A stretch of 64,000 nt of DNA, from assembly GCF_018137965.1 (NCBI RefSeq), contig NZ_CP073100.1, positions 1,860,001 to 1,924,000 of the forward strand, given 5' to 3'. Below, piece by piece: positions 34,784 to 44,400 of the stretch (its first letter is position 1; each line of letters starts with the position of its first letter). Source of the DNA: Luteolibacter ambystomatis. GTDB taxonomy: Bacteria; Verrucomicrobiota; Verrucomicrobiia; Verrucomicrobiales; Akkermansiaceae. The translations under genes were made by a program, and so were the position numbers. The notes under the pieces are model-generated. The model had not been told where the DNA came from, did no database searches, and worked only from the letters and a program-made list of their open reading frames with translations.

Positions 34784-36223
34784 TCAACCTTGCGGCTCAT
34801 CCGCCGGACGACCGGTTTCGAAGCGCATCAGGTCCGCGATGAACGTCAGCGGAATGTGGCCGGTTTCGCCGTTGCGGTTCTTTGCCAGCACCAGCTCGGC
34901 CCGGCCCTCTTCCGCCGCCTTCGCTTCCGCGTCTTCGGCGTAATAAGCGGTTCGATAAAGCAGGCCCACCATGTCGGCGTCCTGCTCGATCGAGCCGGAT
35001 TCACGGAGGTCGGACATACGCGGCACGCCGAGGCTCTTGCCCGTACGGCTTTCCGGACCACGGTTGAGCTGGGCGAGGATGACAACGGGAATTCCCAGTT
35101 CCTTGGCCAGACCCTTGATACCGGCGGAGATTTCCGCGATTTCGCGCTCACGGGAGTTCTCCGCCTGCTTGGTGCGGGACTTCATGAGCTGGAGATAGTC
35201 GATCGCGATGAGCTGGATGTCCTCGTCGCGCTTCTTGCGGCGGGCCTTGGCCCGCACCTCGTTGATGGTGATGCCCGGCGTGTCGTCCACGAACAGCTTC
35301 GCTGCGGAGATCTCGATGGCCGCGCGCTGGATGCGCTGCAGGTCGCCCTTGCTCGGGGTGTAGCCGCGGTTGAGCTGGCTCATGGCAAAGCGCGCCCGCG
35401 AGAACAGCAAGCGCTGCACGATCTGGAACGTGCTCATTTCGCAGGAGAACACCATCGCGGGCTTTCCCTGATCGATGCAGATGTGCTCCACGATGTTCAT
35501 CATGAACGAGGTCTTGCCCATCGACGGACGGGCCGCGACGACGAACATTTCCCCGGGCTTCAGGCCGCTGCACATCTTGTCCAGCACCTCGTAGCCGGTG
35601 GAGATCCCCTGCGCACCACGGTCACCGGAAAGGAGAGCCTCGAATTGCTCGATCACCTCCGTCACCGATTGCTTGGTCGTCGGAGCCTTGTTCGTTTCCG
35701 AGCCTTCGCGAATCCCGAGCACGCTGGCCTCCACGGAATCCAGGAGTTCGTTCACCTCATCCGGCGATTCGTGTGCGCGGGAGATGGCGGAGTTCGCCGT
35801 CTGGATGATCGCGCGCAGCACGTGCTTGTCCTTCACCAACTGGAGGTGGTGGCGGAAATGGCCGGCGGTGGGCGCGTAGGTGAAGAGATCGTAGATCGCC
35901 GAAGGCCCGCCGACGTGGTCGATGAGCGCCTTGTCGTGGAGTTTCTGAACCAGCGAAACCAGCTCAATCTCCTGCCCCGCCTCGTAGAGATCCACGATGA
36001 ACCCGTAGAGCGTGGCGTGGGCCGGGAGGTAGAAGTGATCCTTGGTCAGCTTTTCTTCCACCGCGATGCCGATGTACTCCTGTGCGTCCTGGAGCATCGA
36101 GCTGAGAATACTCTTCTCCGGCCCCAGCGCATGGGGCAGCGAGCGCATCACATCCTCCGCCGATACAGGGGACTGTTGGAGGGAAGGAGCAGCAGGCGGG
36201 GAACTCAGAATCTCAGGCGGCAT
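34784..36223 (-). CDS. dnaB: Replicative DNA helicase DnaB
   Basis: From the ATG at 36223 the protein has 479 residues, normal for DnaB. The N-terminal domain begins LPHALGPEKSILSSMLQD; the RecA-like domain shows Walker A ARPSMGKTSF, FSCEMST, DDTPGITINEVRAKARR, the Walker B region IQLIAIDYLQLM, and LAQLNRGPESR with arginine-finger residues followed by MSDLRESGSIEQDADMV. LAKNRNGETG closes the motor. It unwinds DNA at the fork. A TTG at 36244 would add seven residues. REP-like element C lies directly upstream. Confidence 0.95.
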   Translation of the reverse strand: MPPEILSSPPAAPSLQQSPVSAEDVMRSLPHALGPEKSILSSMLQDAQEYIGIAVEEKLTKDHFYLPAHATLYGFIVDLYEAGQEIELVSLVQKLHDKALIDHVGGPSAIYDLFTYAPTAGHFRHHLQLVKDKHVLRAIIQTANSAISRAHESPDEVNELLDSVEASVLGIREGSETNKAPTTKQSVTEVIEQFEALLSGDRGAQGISTGYEVLDKMCSGLKPGEMFVVAARPSMGKTSFMMNIVEHICIDQGKPAMVFSCEMSTFQIVQRLLFSRARFAMSQLNRGYTPSKGDLQRIQRAAIEISAAKLFVDDTPGITINEVRAKARRKKRDEDIQLIAIDYLQLMKSRTKQAENSREREIAEISAGIKGLAKELGIPVVILAQLNRGPESRTGKSLGVPRMSDLRESGSIEQDADMVGLLYRTAYYAEDAEAKAAEEGRAELVLAKNRNGETGHIPLTFIADLMRFETGRPADEPQG

Positions 36224-36282
36224 CAGCGGAACGGGAGGATGCAAAAGTCAGGCCATCCCTGCAAGCGCCCGTCTCTTCGTAC

Positions 36283-36423
36283 GTAGTTCCTCCTTCAGGA
36301 GGGCGGTGCGTGGCGCTTCGTGCTGAACGGCTTCCAAATCAGAAAAGCCATCTCCTGCTACAGGGGACAGGGCCGCCCTTAAACGAAAATCACTCCTCCC
36401 CACCCGCCTGAAGGCGGAACTAC
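36283..36423. repeat. REP-like inverted pair (REPIN-like), element C
   Basis: Left: TCTTCGTAC-GTAG (36283) TTCCTCCTTCAGGAGGGCGG; right, on the minus strand from 36423: GTAGTTCCGCCTTCAGGCGG, flanked by TCTTTGTGC. The right hairpin has two compensatory changes (CCGCC/GGCGG against CCTCC/GGAGG), which shows that the stem is under selection or templated. It fills the dnaB-sufS divergent gap. Confidence 0.8.
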
Positions 36424-36505
36424 GCACAAAGACCCACAAACAACCGATTGAAGCACCCCTAAGCCTTGGCGGACTGGTCCTCCCGTGCCATGGTCCCGCC
36501 ACGCC

Positions 36506-37723
36506 ATGCTGGATGCCGCCTCTCTTCGCCGTGATTTTCCGATTCTGAGCACCACCGTGAACGGTCGTCCGCTCGTATATCTGGACAATGCGGCCACCAC
36601 CCAGAAACCGCTGGCGGTGCTGGATGCCTCCCGCCGCTACTACGAGGAAACCAACTCGAACATCCACCGCGGCGCACATTTCCTCGCCCGTCTCGCCACC
36701 GAGGGCTTCGAGGCCGCCCGCCACACCGTGGCCACCCACCTCCATGCCGAATCCCCGGACGAGGTGATCTTCACCTCCGGCTGCACCGATGGCATCAATC
36801 TCACCGCGATTTCCCTCACCCGCTCCGGTCTGATCGGCCCGGGCGACAAGGTGCTGATCTCCACGCTGGAACACCATTCGAACATCGTGCCGTGGCAGAT
36901 GCTTTGCGAGCAAACCGGCGCGTCATTGCTCATCATCCCCTGCCATGAGGATGGCTCGCTCGATCAGGACGCCTACGCGAAACTGCTGGAGCAACAGCCG
37001 AAGCTGGTCGCCTTCAACTGGATCTCGAACGCCTTCGGCACGGTGAATCCGGTGGTGGACATGACCGCCAAGGCGAAAGCCGCGGGCGCGCTGGTCTTGA
37101 TCGATGCCGCGCAGGCCGCACCCCACCTGAAGATGGATGTCCAGGCCATCGGCTCCGACTTCCTCGCCTTCTCCGGCCACAAGGTCTATGCGCCCACCGG
37201 AACCGGCGTGCTCTGGGGCAAACGTTCCGTACTGGAAGCCATCCCGCCCTATCGCGGTGGTGGCGAGATGATCAAGGAGGTGACATTCGAGAAAACCACC
37301 TACAACGATCTTCCGTTCAAGTTCGAAGCCGGCACGCCGAACATCGAAGGCGGCATCACCCTCGCCGCAGCCCTCGACTACGTGAACAGCGTGGGCCTCG
37401 ATGCGATCCGCGAGCATGAGACCAAGCTGATCCAATCCGCCGCTACAGGTCTTTCGGAAATCGACGGCATCCGCTTCTATGGTCCGGACGATCGCGCGGG
37501 CGCGCTGTCCTTCGCGATCAAAGGCGTTCACCACTACGACCTCGGCACGTTGCTCGACCAAATGGGCGTCGCCGTTCGTACCGGTCACCACTGCTGCCAG
37601 CCGCTGATGGCGCGCTTCGGCATCACCGGCACCACCCGGGCCTCCTTCGCGCTCTACAACACGGAAGAGGATGTGGCCGCGCTCGTTTCCGCCGTCAAGA
37701 AGGCGGCGGTGATGCTGGGGTGA
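36506..37723 (+). CDS. sufS: Cysteine desulfurase SufS
   Basis: From the ATG at 36506 the protein has 405 residues, and numbering then matches E. coli SufS: His123 in EHHSNIVPW, the PLP lysine Lys226 in FSGHKVYAPTG and the sulfur-accepting Cys364 in RTGHHCCQPLM. YLDNAATTQKP and RGGGEMI are also typical. It takes sulfur from cysteine for Fe-S cluster assembly. Other suf genes are not in the window, which is unusual because sufBCDS are often together. A GTG at 36485 is a possible longer start. Confidence 0.95.
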   Translation: MLDAASLRRDFPILSTTVNGRPLVYLDNAATTQKPLAVLDASRRYYEETNSNIHRGAHFLARLATEGFEAARHTVATHLHAESPDEVIFTSGCTDGINLTAISLTRSGLIGPGDKVLISTLEHHSNIVPWQMLCEQTGASLLIIPCHEDGSLDQDAYAKLLEQQPKLVAFNWISNAFGTVNPVVDMTAKAKAAGALVLIDAAQAAPHLKMDVQAIGSDFLAFSGHKVYAPTGTGVLWGKRSVLEAIPPYRGGGEMIKEVTFEKTTYNDLPFKFEAGTPNIEGGITLAAALDYVNSVGLDAIREHETKLIQSAATGLSEIDGIRFYGPDDRAGALSFAIKGVHHYDLGTLLDQMGVAVRTGHHCCQPLMARFGITGTTRASFALYNTEEDVAALVSAVKKAAVMLG

Positions 37724-37740
37724 TCCTCACCGGGATCACC
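37719..37740. terminator. Hairpin overlapping the sufS stop, possible bidirectional terminator
   Basis: GGTGATCC-TCACCG-GGATCACC is a perfect 8-bp stem that includes the TGA stop, in the 23-bp gap between converging genes. No T-run. Confidence 0.45.
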
Positions 37741-37746
37741 GGTGGT

Positions 37747-39051
37747 CTATTGAGGATCGATCAGGTAGATATGGGTTTGGTTCCCGCTGAACTGATCCTT
37801 GAGGATGCCGTTTTCGATTTTTACGCGCCGATTTTCCCCGCTGACCGTGGCATGCAGAACAGGGTAGCGTTCAAGGCTGGGAATGGGAGTGTTCACGTTG
37901 TGCGTGGCGGTGCTCTCATTCACCAGCATGAGGGTGATGCGCGTGGTTTCACGGCGGAACCAGCAGAACACATCCTTCGTTTCCTTGTCGTACCAAGTCG
38001 TTGAATTTTTGGCCGGGGCGCAGATACGCGGCCAGAGAGTGTCGAGTTCGGCCAGAGTGGACTTCAAGGCATCGCGCAAGGCCGGGCGGGTGAAGATCGT
38101 GTAGTATCCGTATTGTTCGTTGATCGAATCCTCAGGCTGATAGAGCCAGTAGAAGATTCCATTCGAGCCATGGGCCATCATGGCGAATGCCTGGCCCCGG
38201 ACTTTCTCCGGAGTGTCCGGAAAGGCGGGCAGTGTCTTGTAGGGAGGATTCGCCAGGTGAGTCTGGATGGCTTTGATCTTGGTGCGGATTTTTCCGGGAT
38301 CCGCATCGGGCAGATGTTTGGCAGCGCCCTCATTTTTCATGAGATAGGCGGGGCTCAGGCACTCCGCGTCCGGAGGGACGGGGAGCGAAAACTCAAGCGC
38401 ATCGTGGGTGTTGGCGATGGCGATCCACGGCACGCCGTTTTTCTCATATATGGATTGCCGCTGCGGCAGGGGCCCGTTCCGCAGGCGCGATGGCGGGCCA
38501 TGGTAAAACTGTGGCATGTCCACATCGCAGGCGTCCTTGAAGTTGTTCAATTCCCAGTTGGAGGAAAACACGGGATGCGCCGGATCGGTCTTCTTGATCC
38601 ATTGGTAAAGGGCGGCCAGATCCTCCGGCTTGTACTTCGCCACGCTGGGTTCGTCGGCCAGATACCATGCGTAGAGGGCGGGATGATCCTTGAACTTCCC
38701 GACGCGCCGTCTGACGGGGTCCACCACATCGGGCGTCAGCTTGTTAACGCCGAGATGGAACAAAACCTTCAGCTTCCGGTTCTGCGCCTGCTTGAGATAG
38801 TCGGCGACTTGTTCATCGGTCCAGCCGCTGAAGCCGTAGTTTTGCACGACGTTGAAGCCATAGCCGGCGACTTTGCCCATTTCTTCCATCCCGACTCCAT
38901 AGACGCCTTTCACGAGGAAAGGCTTGCCGCCGATGGCGGAGGTGCCCTGGTCGTAAACGACTTCGCCGCGAAGTACGGCCGCAAGTGCGAGCCCGAACAC
39001 AAATGCGGTCGCCGCCACGCAAGGGCGCAGGCTATGGATGAGTCGCTTCAT
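37747..39051 (-). CDS. Secreted glycoside hydrolase-like TIM-barrel protein
   Basis: From the ATG at 39051 the protein has 434 residues with a signal peptide (CVAATAFVFGLALAAVL). The fold reads as a glycosidase barrel: FLVKGVYGVGMEEMGKVAGY, GFNVVQNYGFSGWTDEQVAD, LKVLFHLGVNK, HPALYAWYLADEPS with a Glu at the end of strand 4 where clan A enzymes keep the acid/base, PVFSSNWELNNF and GSNGIFYWLYQPED. A small C-terminal beta domain ends the protein. The substrate is unknown, and it may be a non-catalytic relative. It follows the VOC gene by 60 bp on the same strand. Confidence 0.7.
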   Translation of the reverse strand: MKRLIHSLRPCVAATAFVFGLALAAVLRGEVVYDQGTSAIGGKPFLVKGVYGVGMEEMGKVAGYGFNVVQNYGFSGWTDEQVADYLKQAQNRKLKVLFHLGVNKLTPDVVDPVRRRVGKFKDHPALYAWYLADEPSVAKYKPEDLAALYQWIKKTDPAHPVFSSNWELNNFKDACDVDMPQFYHGPPSRLRNGPLPQRQSIYEKNGVPWIAIANTHDALEFSLPVPPDAECLSPAYLMKNEGAAKHLPDADPGKIRTKIKAIQTHLANPPYKTLPAFPDTPEKVRGQAFAMMAHGSNGIFYWLYQPEDSINEQYGYYTIFTRPALRDALKSTLAELDTLWPRICAPAKNSTTWYDKETKDVFCWFRRETTRITLMLVNESTATHNVNTPIPSLERYPVLHATVSGENRRVKIENGILKDQFSGNQTHIYLIDPQ

Positions 39052-39111
39052 GAGACTGGGCAGCAGATGTTCCAAGGTGGCTGCCAGACGAGTCCGAGGA
39101 AAATACTCCCG

Positions 39112-39552
39112 TCACCCGATCTCCTCCGCCAGTTCGATGATGATCCCCTCCGGCCCCCGGACGTAGAGCAGCTTGTAGCAGTCCTCGTAGGTCTCGACCT
39201 CGCTGAAGAGCTCCACGCCCTTGCTTTTCAATTTCGCGACGATCGCATCGATGCCTTCGACCACGAACGCCAGGTGACGGATGCCCAAGGCATTGGCGGC
39301 CTCCGGACGGATGCCGCGTTCATCCGCGGCGGTGTGGAACTTGGCCAGCTCCACATTGGAACCGCCGTCCGGCGCCCCCAGCATCACGATGGACGTTCTC
39401 ACGCCTTGGAGCCCGACGATCCGGTCGAGCCATTCCCCCTGCATCCCATCCATTTTCCCCAGCACTTCGAAGCCGAGATCAACAAAGAACTCCGTGGCGG
39501 CGGCGAGATCCTCCACGATCACCCCCACATGATCCATTTTCCGGACTTTCAT
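39112..39552 (-). CDS. VOC (glyoxalase/bleomycin resistance) family protein
   Basis: The 146-residue protein (ATG at 39552) has two beta-alpha-beta-beta-beta modules: MDHVGVIVEDLAAATEFFVD, GFEVLGKMDG, VELAKFHTAADE, LGIRHLAFVVEGIDAIVAKL and VRGPEGIIIELAEEIG. His at 4-5 residues in the first strand, a Glu in VELAKF and His and Glu in the second module match metal-ligand positions. The reaction cannot be named; dioxygenase, glyoxalase I and epimerase types are all possible. Confidence 0.88.
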   Translation of the reverse strand: MKVRKMDHVGVIVEDLAAATEFFVDLGFEVLGKMDGMQGEWLDRIVGLQGVRTSIVMLGAPDGGSNVELAKFHTAADERGIRPEAANALGIRHLAFVVEGIDAIVAKLKSKGVELFSEVETYEDCYKLLYVRGPEGIIIELAEEIG

Positions 39553-39600
39553 GACTTCAGTTTGCTGGTGGTTCAATGATCCGTCCCCTCCCCACGAAAA

Positions 39601-39620
39601 GGGACGGCTCGCGCCGTCCC
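39601..39620 (-). terminator. Rho-independent terminator of the redoxin gene
   Basis: GGGACGGC-GCGA-GCCGTCCC on the minus strand is followed by TTTTC, 31 bp after the redoxin stop. Confidence 0.75.
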
Positions 39621-39650
39621 TCCCGGAAAACAGGATGATCTACGATCTCC

Positions 39651-40247
39651 TTAGTACTTCACACCGCAGCCATACGGCTCGGTCTTGGCGGTGGTGACGG
39701 CCTTGCCTGCGAGGGCGGCATCGGCGGCGGCGGAGACGTAGTTCTCGGAGGAAGCGATGTCATCGGCCTTCGGCGTCGCCTTGGAATCAATCGCGCCGTT
39801 ATAGACCAGCTTGCCTTCCTTATCGATCACGAACATGTGCGGCGTGGTCTTGGCACCATAGGCCTTGCCGATCTTGCCATCGCCATCGATGAGGTAGTGG
39901 GAGCCCTTCCACTTTTCCTCGGAGGTCTTGCTGAGGGCGGCGGCCGCATCGAGGAAGCCTTCCTTGCCGGTGGCGGCGGAGTTCACCGTGAGCCAGACCA
40001 CACCCTTGCCGGTGTAGGTTTCCTGGAGCTTCTGCATGTTGCCGCTGCCGTAGTGTTTCTTCACGAACGGGCAGCCGAAGTTGTTCCACTCCAGCACCAC
40101 GACCTTGCCCTTCAGATCGGAGAGGGAAACGGTCGAGCCCTTGGCGTCCTTCGCGGAGAAATCCGGAGCGGGCTTGCCGACTTCGGCGGCATGGGCGGCG
40201 GCGAGGGCGACGATGCCTGCGATGGCGGAGGTAATCAGTGTTTTCAT
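39651..40247 (-). CDS. Secreted thioredoxin-like redoxin (AhpC/TSA type)
   Basis: From the ATG at 40247 the protein has 198 residues with a signal peptide (LITSAIAGIVALAAAHAAEV). KPAPDFSAKDAKGSTVSLSD and VVVLEWNNFGCPFVKKHYGS place a single peroxidatic-type Cys in the redoxin fold; GKAYGAKTTPHMFVIDKEGK and the tail TEPYGCGVKY are typical of the CPFVKKHY subfamily. Periplasmic peroxidase or disulfide-exchange role inferred. It is followed at its 5' side by the DsbD-domain gene on the same strand, 79 bp away. Confidence 0.9.
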   Translation of the reverse strand: MKTLITSAIAGIVALAAAHAAEVGKPAPDFSAKDAKGSTVSLSDLKGKVVVLEWNNFGCPFVKKHYGSGNMQKLQETYTGKGVVWLTVNSAATGKEGFLDAAAALSKTSEEKWKGSHYLIDGDGKIGKAYGAKTTPHMFVIDKEGKLVYNGAIDSKATPKADDIASSENYVSAAADAALAGKAVTTAKTEPYGCGVKY

Positions 40248-40326
40248 GAGGTTATGGGGTATGGGGTCGGTAACTAACGTGAAAAGGACGGTCGTTTTGT
40301 CCAATGACTTTCGCCTCGGCTGTTAT

Positions 40327-41121
40327 TTATTTGTTCTGCCAGGTGACAGTGGCCGGGTGCGGCAATCCGCCGCCATCCAACACCAGTTCGAGCGTTTTGG
40401 CCGGGCCGCTGAGATACTCGCTCTTTGCCACCGTGGCGGTCCACGCATCACCCGATTTCGCGAACTGGATCTTCGCCGCCGGATCGACCACCTGCGGCGT
40501 GGCCTGGAATACCGAGAAGGCTGCCGGATTCACATCCTTCGGCGCGGTGAGCGTGAGCACCAGATTCTTGTCCGCATCCTTCACCTCCAATTTCAGGCCT
40601 TCCACTGGCGCGGGCACCTTCGTCTTCGCCTTCGCAATCACCGGTGCCGCGGGCGTCGGCGCGGCAGCCCCCGGCGACAACGCCACCTCCAGCGCCGCAT
40701 CGCCAGGCACACAGGCGGCGTCATTGCAGGTCAGCCAATCCACCTTCAGTCCGATCTTCGCCGGCCCGGTGGCGTTGGCAGGAGGCGTGAGTGTCACCGG
40801 CAGCACGATCTCGCCGAAATATCCGAAACCCGGCAGTTCTCCGGTCATGAAACGCCCCGGCACCGGCCAGCCCACCTCACCGGCCTTCCATCCCTCCGGA
40901 AGCTGCCACTCGATGCCGAGCTTCATGCCCCCTTCCCCGGGATTGGTCCAATACGTGTGCCACTCCGGATCGACCGTGATGCGAATCGCGGCATCCACCG
41001 GCTTCGCCGCTTCATAGGTCGTGGAGGCGGCGATCAACTCGGCGGCGGCGTGACCGGAATGGGTCGCAGCGGAAGCCACCGAGGCGGCCATCAAGGGCGC
41101 CAGAGCGTGAAGCAATTTCAT
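40327..41121 (-). CDS. Secreted stand-alone DsbD N-terminal (alpha) domain protein
   Basis: From the ATG at 41121 the protein has 264 residues with a signal peptide (LHALAPLMAASVASAATHSG). The DsbD alpha-domain motifs are PEWHTYWTNPGEGGM, GEVGWPVPGRF, GYFGEIVLPVTL and KVDWLTCNDAACVPG with Cys132 and Cys137. The membrane and thioredoxin domains of DsbD are missing. It is upstream of the redoxin gene on the same strand, suggesting an electron-transfer pair in the periplasm. Proline/alanine linker and a small beta domain follow the cysteines. Confidence 0.82.
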   Translation of the reverse strand: MKLLHALAPLMAASVASAATHSGHAAAELIAASTTYEAAKPVDAAIRITVDPEWHTYWTNPGEGGMKLGIEWQLPEGWKAGEVGWPVPGRFMTGELPGFGYFGEIVLPVTLTPPANATGPAKIGLKVDWLTCNDAACVPGDAALEVALSPGAAAPTPAAPVIAKAKTKVPAPVEGLKLEVKDADKNLVLTLTAPKDVNPAAFSVFQATPQVVDPAAKIQFAKSGDAWTATVAKSEYLSGPAKTLELVLDGGGLPHPATVTWQNK

Positions 41122-41428
41122 CAGGTCCGCACTTTCACGCGAAATGCAGACAGGGCAAGTCCTTCCCGTCTGCGAATATGTGAAAGTCCGGCCAAGCGGT
41201 GGGGAAACACCCGTTATCTTGGCGGAAAATGACATCCACCAACGAACTGGAATACCCACCCAACTCGCGCTAGAATAGGGATTATCCGGAAAATGACGCC
41301 CTCGCCCCGGGGAATCAAAACGTCGCAAATCTACACACGTTGAGCGGATTCCTACAAGCTGTTTCCGGGTTCCTCGTACACTGTGAAAGAAGGATCGCGC
41401 TCACCGGCGTTGCCCAATCATCCCATTC

Positions 41429-44400
41429 ATGAAAGCCGCTTTCATTCTCCCTTCCCTCCTGTTCGCTGCCCGCATGGCATCGGCGGCCCCCGCACCCGTT
41501 GTGATGCCCCAGGAAAACGCCCGCCGTCTGGAAGTGCTCTTCTTCGGAGCACCCACGGCCAATGGTCCGCACCACGATCCGATCGAGCGCTACCGCGAGG
41601 CCAAGAAGCATCTCGGTGTCTCCGGCATCAATCTCACCTACAGCGAAAGCCTCGCCGATCTGAACACCGCCGAGCTCAACCGCTATGACGCGGTGCTGCT
41701 CTACGGCAACTGGCCGAAGGTCACCCCCGATCAGGAAAAGGCCATGACCGCGCTGGTCGACTACGTCGAGTCCGGCCACGGCTTCCTGCCGATCCACTGC
41801 GCGTCCGCCTGCTTCGAGAATTCGGAGGCCTATCTCCACCTCGTCGGCGGCCACTTCAAGTCCCACGGTACCGGCGTCTTCAAGACCACCATCGTGGATG
41901 CGAACCATCCGGTGATGCGCGGCTTCCAGGGTTTTGAAACGTGGGATGAAACCTACGTCCACGACAAGCTCACCAACGACCGCGGCCTGCTCCAAAAGCG
42001 CGAGGACGAGCCATGGACCTGGGTCCGCACGCAGGGCAAGGGCCGCGTGTTCTACACCGCCTATGGCCATGACATGCGCACCTGGTCACAACCCGCTTTC
42101 GAAGATCTGCTGCGCCGCGGCATCATGTGGGCGGTGGGCGATGCCACCCGCAGCAAGGTGCTCGCATTGAAGCTGCCGACTCTGGAAACCGAGGAAGTGA
42201 AGCTCCCCGGCTATCGCGATCACCAGATGATCACCCGCGCGCAGAAACCACTGGAACCCTCCGAGTCGATCAAGCTCGCACAGGTGCCACCGGGTTTCGA
42301 AATCTCCCTCTTCGCCAGCGAGCCGGACATCCTCAATCCGATCAACGTCGCCTGGGATGAAAAAGGCCGCGCCTTCGTCGTCCAGACCGTCGACTATCCG
42401 AACAACGTCCAGACCAACGATCTCGGCCACGACAGCATCAAGATCTGCGAGGACACCAATGGCGATGGCAAGGCGGACAAGTTCACCGTCTTCGCCGACA
42501 AGCTTTCTCTGCCCACCTCGCTGGTGTGCGCGAACGGCGGCGTGATCTGCACCAATGGCACCGACATGCTGTTCCTCAAGGACACGGATGGCGATGGCCG
42601 CGCGGACGTGCGCAAGGTGCTCTTCACCGGCTTCAAGATCCACGACACCCACGCCGGCGTTTCGAACCTCCGCTACGGCTTCGACAACTGGATCTACGCC
42701 ACCATCGGCTATGCCGGTTTCGAAGGCACCGTCGGCGGCGAGCGCCATTCGTTCAACCAATGCGTCTTCCGTTTCAAGCCCGATGGCTCGAAGCTGGAAA
42801 CCCTCCAGAACACCACCAACAACACCTGGGGCCTTGGCTTTACCTCGGACTTCGACGTGCTCGGTTCCACCGCCAACGGCAACCCGTCGTGGTACACCAC
42901 CTTCTCCAAAGCCCAGTATGCCGCCACTGGTGTTTCCCAACCGAAGACTCCGGCCGGTGACAACAACCCGATGTTCTTCCCCAGTTCGCTGGACATCCGT
43001 CAGGTCGACCAGTTCGACCGCTACACCGCCGGTGCCGGTCACTCCTTCGTGACCTCCACCCGCATGCCGGAATCTTACAAGGACCGCATCGCCTTCGTCT
43101 GCGAGCCCACCGGCAAGCTGGTGGGTGCATTCGATGTCACCCGCAACGGCGCGAAGTACGTGTCCAAGCAACTCCCGAACAACCTCTTCTCCAGCGCGGA
43201 TGCTTGGTCCTCCCCCGTCTGCGCCGAGGAAGGTCCGGATGGCGCCATCTGGGTCTGCGATTGGTACAACCTCATCATCCAGCACAACCCGACCCCGAGC
43301 GTGAAGTCCGCCGGTTTGGAAGCGAAAACCGGTCGCGGCAATGCCTATGAGACACCGATCCGCGACCGCCACGCCGGCCGCATCTACCGCGTCTATCCAA
43401 AGGGTTCCACCAATGAGGCCAACCCGAAACTGGACATCAAGAATCCGTCCTCGCTCGCCACCGCCCTGAAGCACCCGAACCTGTTCTGGCGCATCCAGGC
43501 CCAGCGCCTGATCGTGGAGAACAAGCTCACCACCGTGGCTCCATCCTTGAAGGAGTTCGTCGCCACCGGCGAACCCGGTGCCACCCAGGCTTTCAATGCC
43601 CTCGTTGGTCTCGGCCAGCTCGATGCGGATCTGCTCAAGACCGCTCTCACCTCGAAGTCCCGCGGCCTGCGCCGTGCGGCTGTCCAGGCCGCACCGGCCG
43701 GTGACTCCACACTCGCCGATGCCGTGATTCAGGACGGTGTGGTGAAAGCCGCCGATGGCCGTGAGCTCGCGGAAACGCTCGTCGCGCTCGGCAATTCCGC
43801 ACCTTCTGAAAAAACCGGCAAAGCCATCCTCGCCACGCTGAAGGCGAATCCGGAGCAGTTTGGGAAAGACTCCGTGCTCCGCGATGCGTGGCAGATCGCC
43901 GCCCGCCTTCAGGCCTCCGGCGTGCTCGTCGCCGCTGCGACCGAGTTGCCCGTCGGTGATACCAAGATCGAAGCCGCCGCTCCGAAGAACGTGCTGCCGA
44001 ACGCCGATTTCTCCGAGAAAAACGGCAGCCTGCCCGCCGGTTGGACGCTGCGCAATTACTCCGCTGACAATCCCGGTGCCGTCACCCTTTCCATCGGCGA
44101 AGGCGGACGCAGCGGTGGCACCTGCCTGAAGATCGAAAGCAGCGCCCGCGCCGATGTCGGCGCCGGTGCCGACGTGGAAGTGAAGCCGAATACCCGCTAC
44201 CGCCTCTCCGGTTGGATCAAGACCCAGGACATGCAAAACAAGGGCGGCCGCGGTGCGATGATGAACGTCCACGGCCTCGATGCCGATACCAAGGCCGTCA
44301 GCGGCACCCGCGATTGGACGCAGGTGCAGTCCGAGTTTGAAACCGGCAACCAGAACCGCGTCCTCGTCCACTGCCTCTTCGGCGGCTACGGCGGCTCCAC

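Noticed and set aside
42086-44371. A 761-codon minus-strand open frame opposite the giant ThuA/cytochrome protein
   Set aside because: No family match and a composition expected from the antisense of the sense gene.
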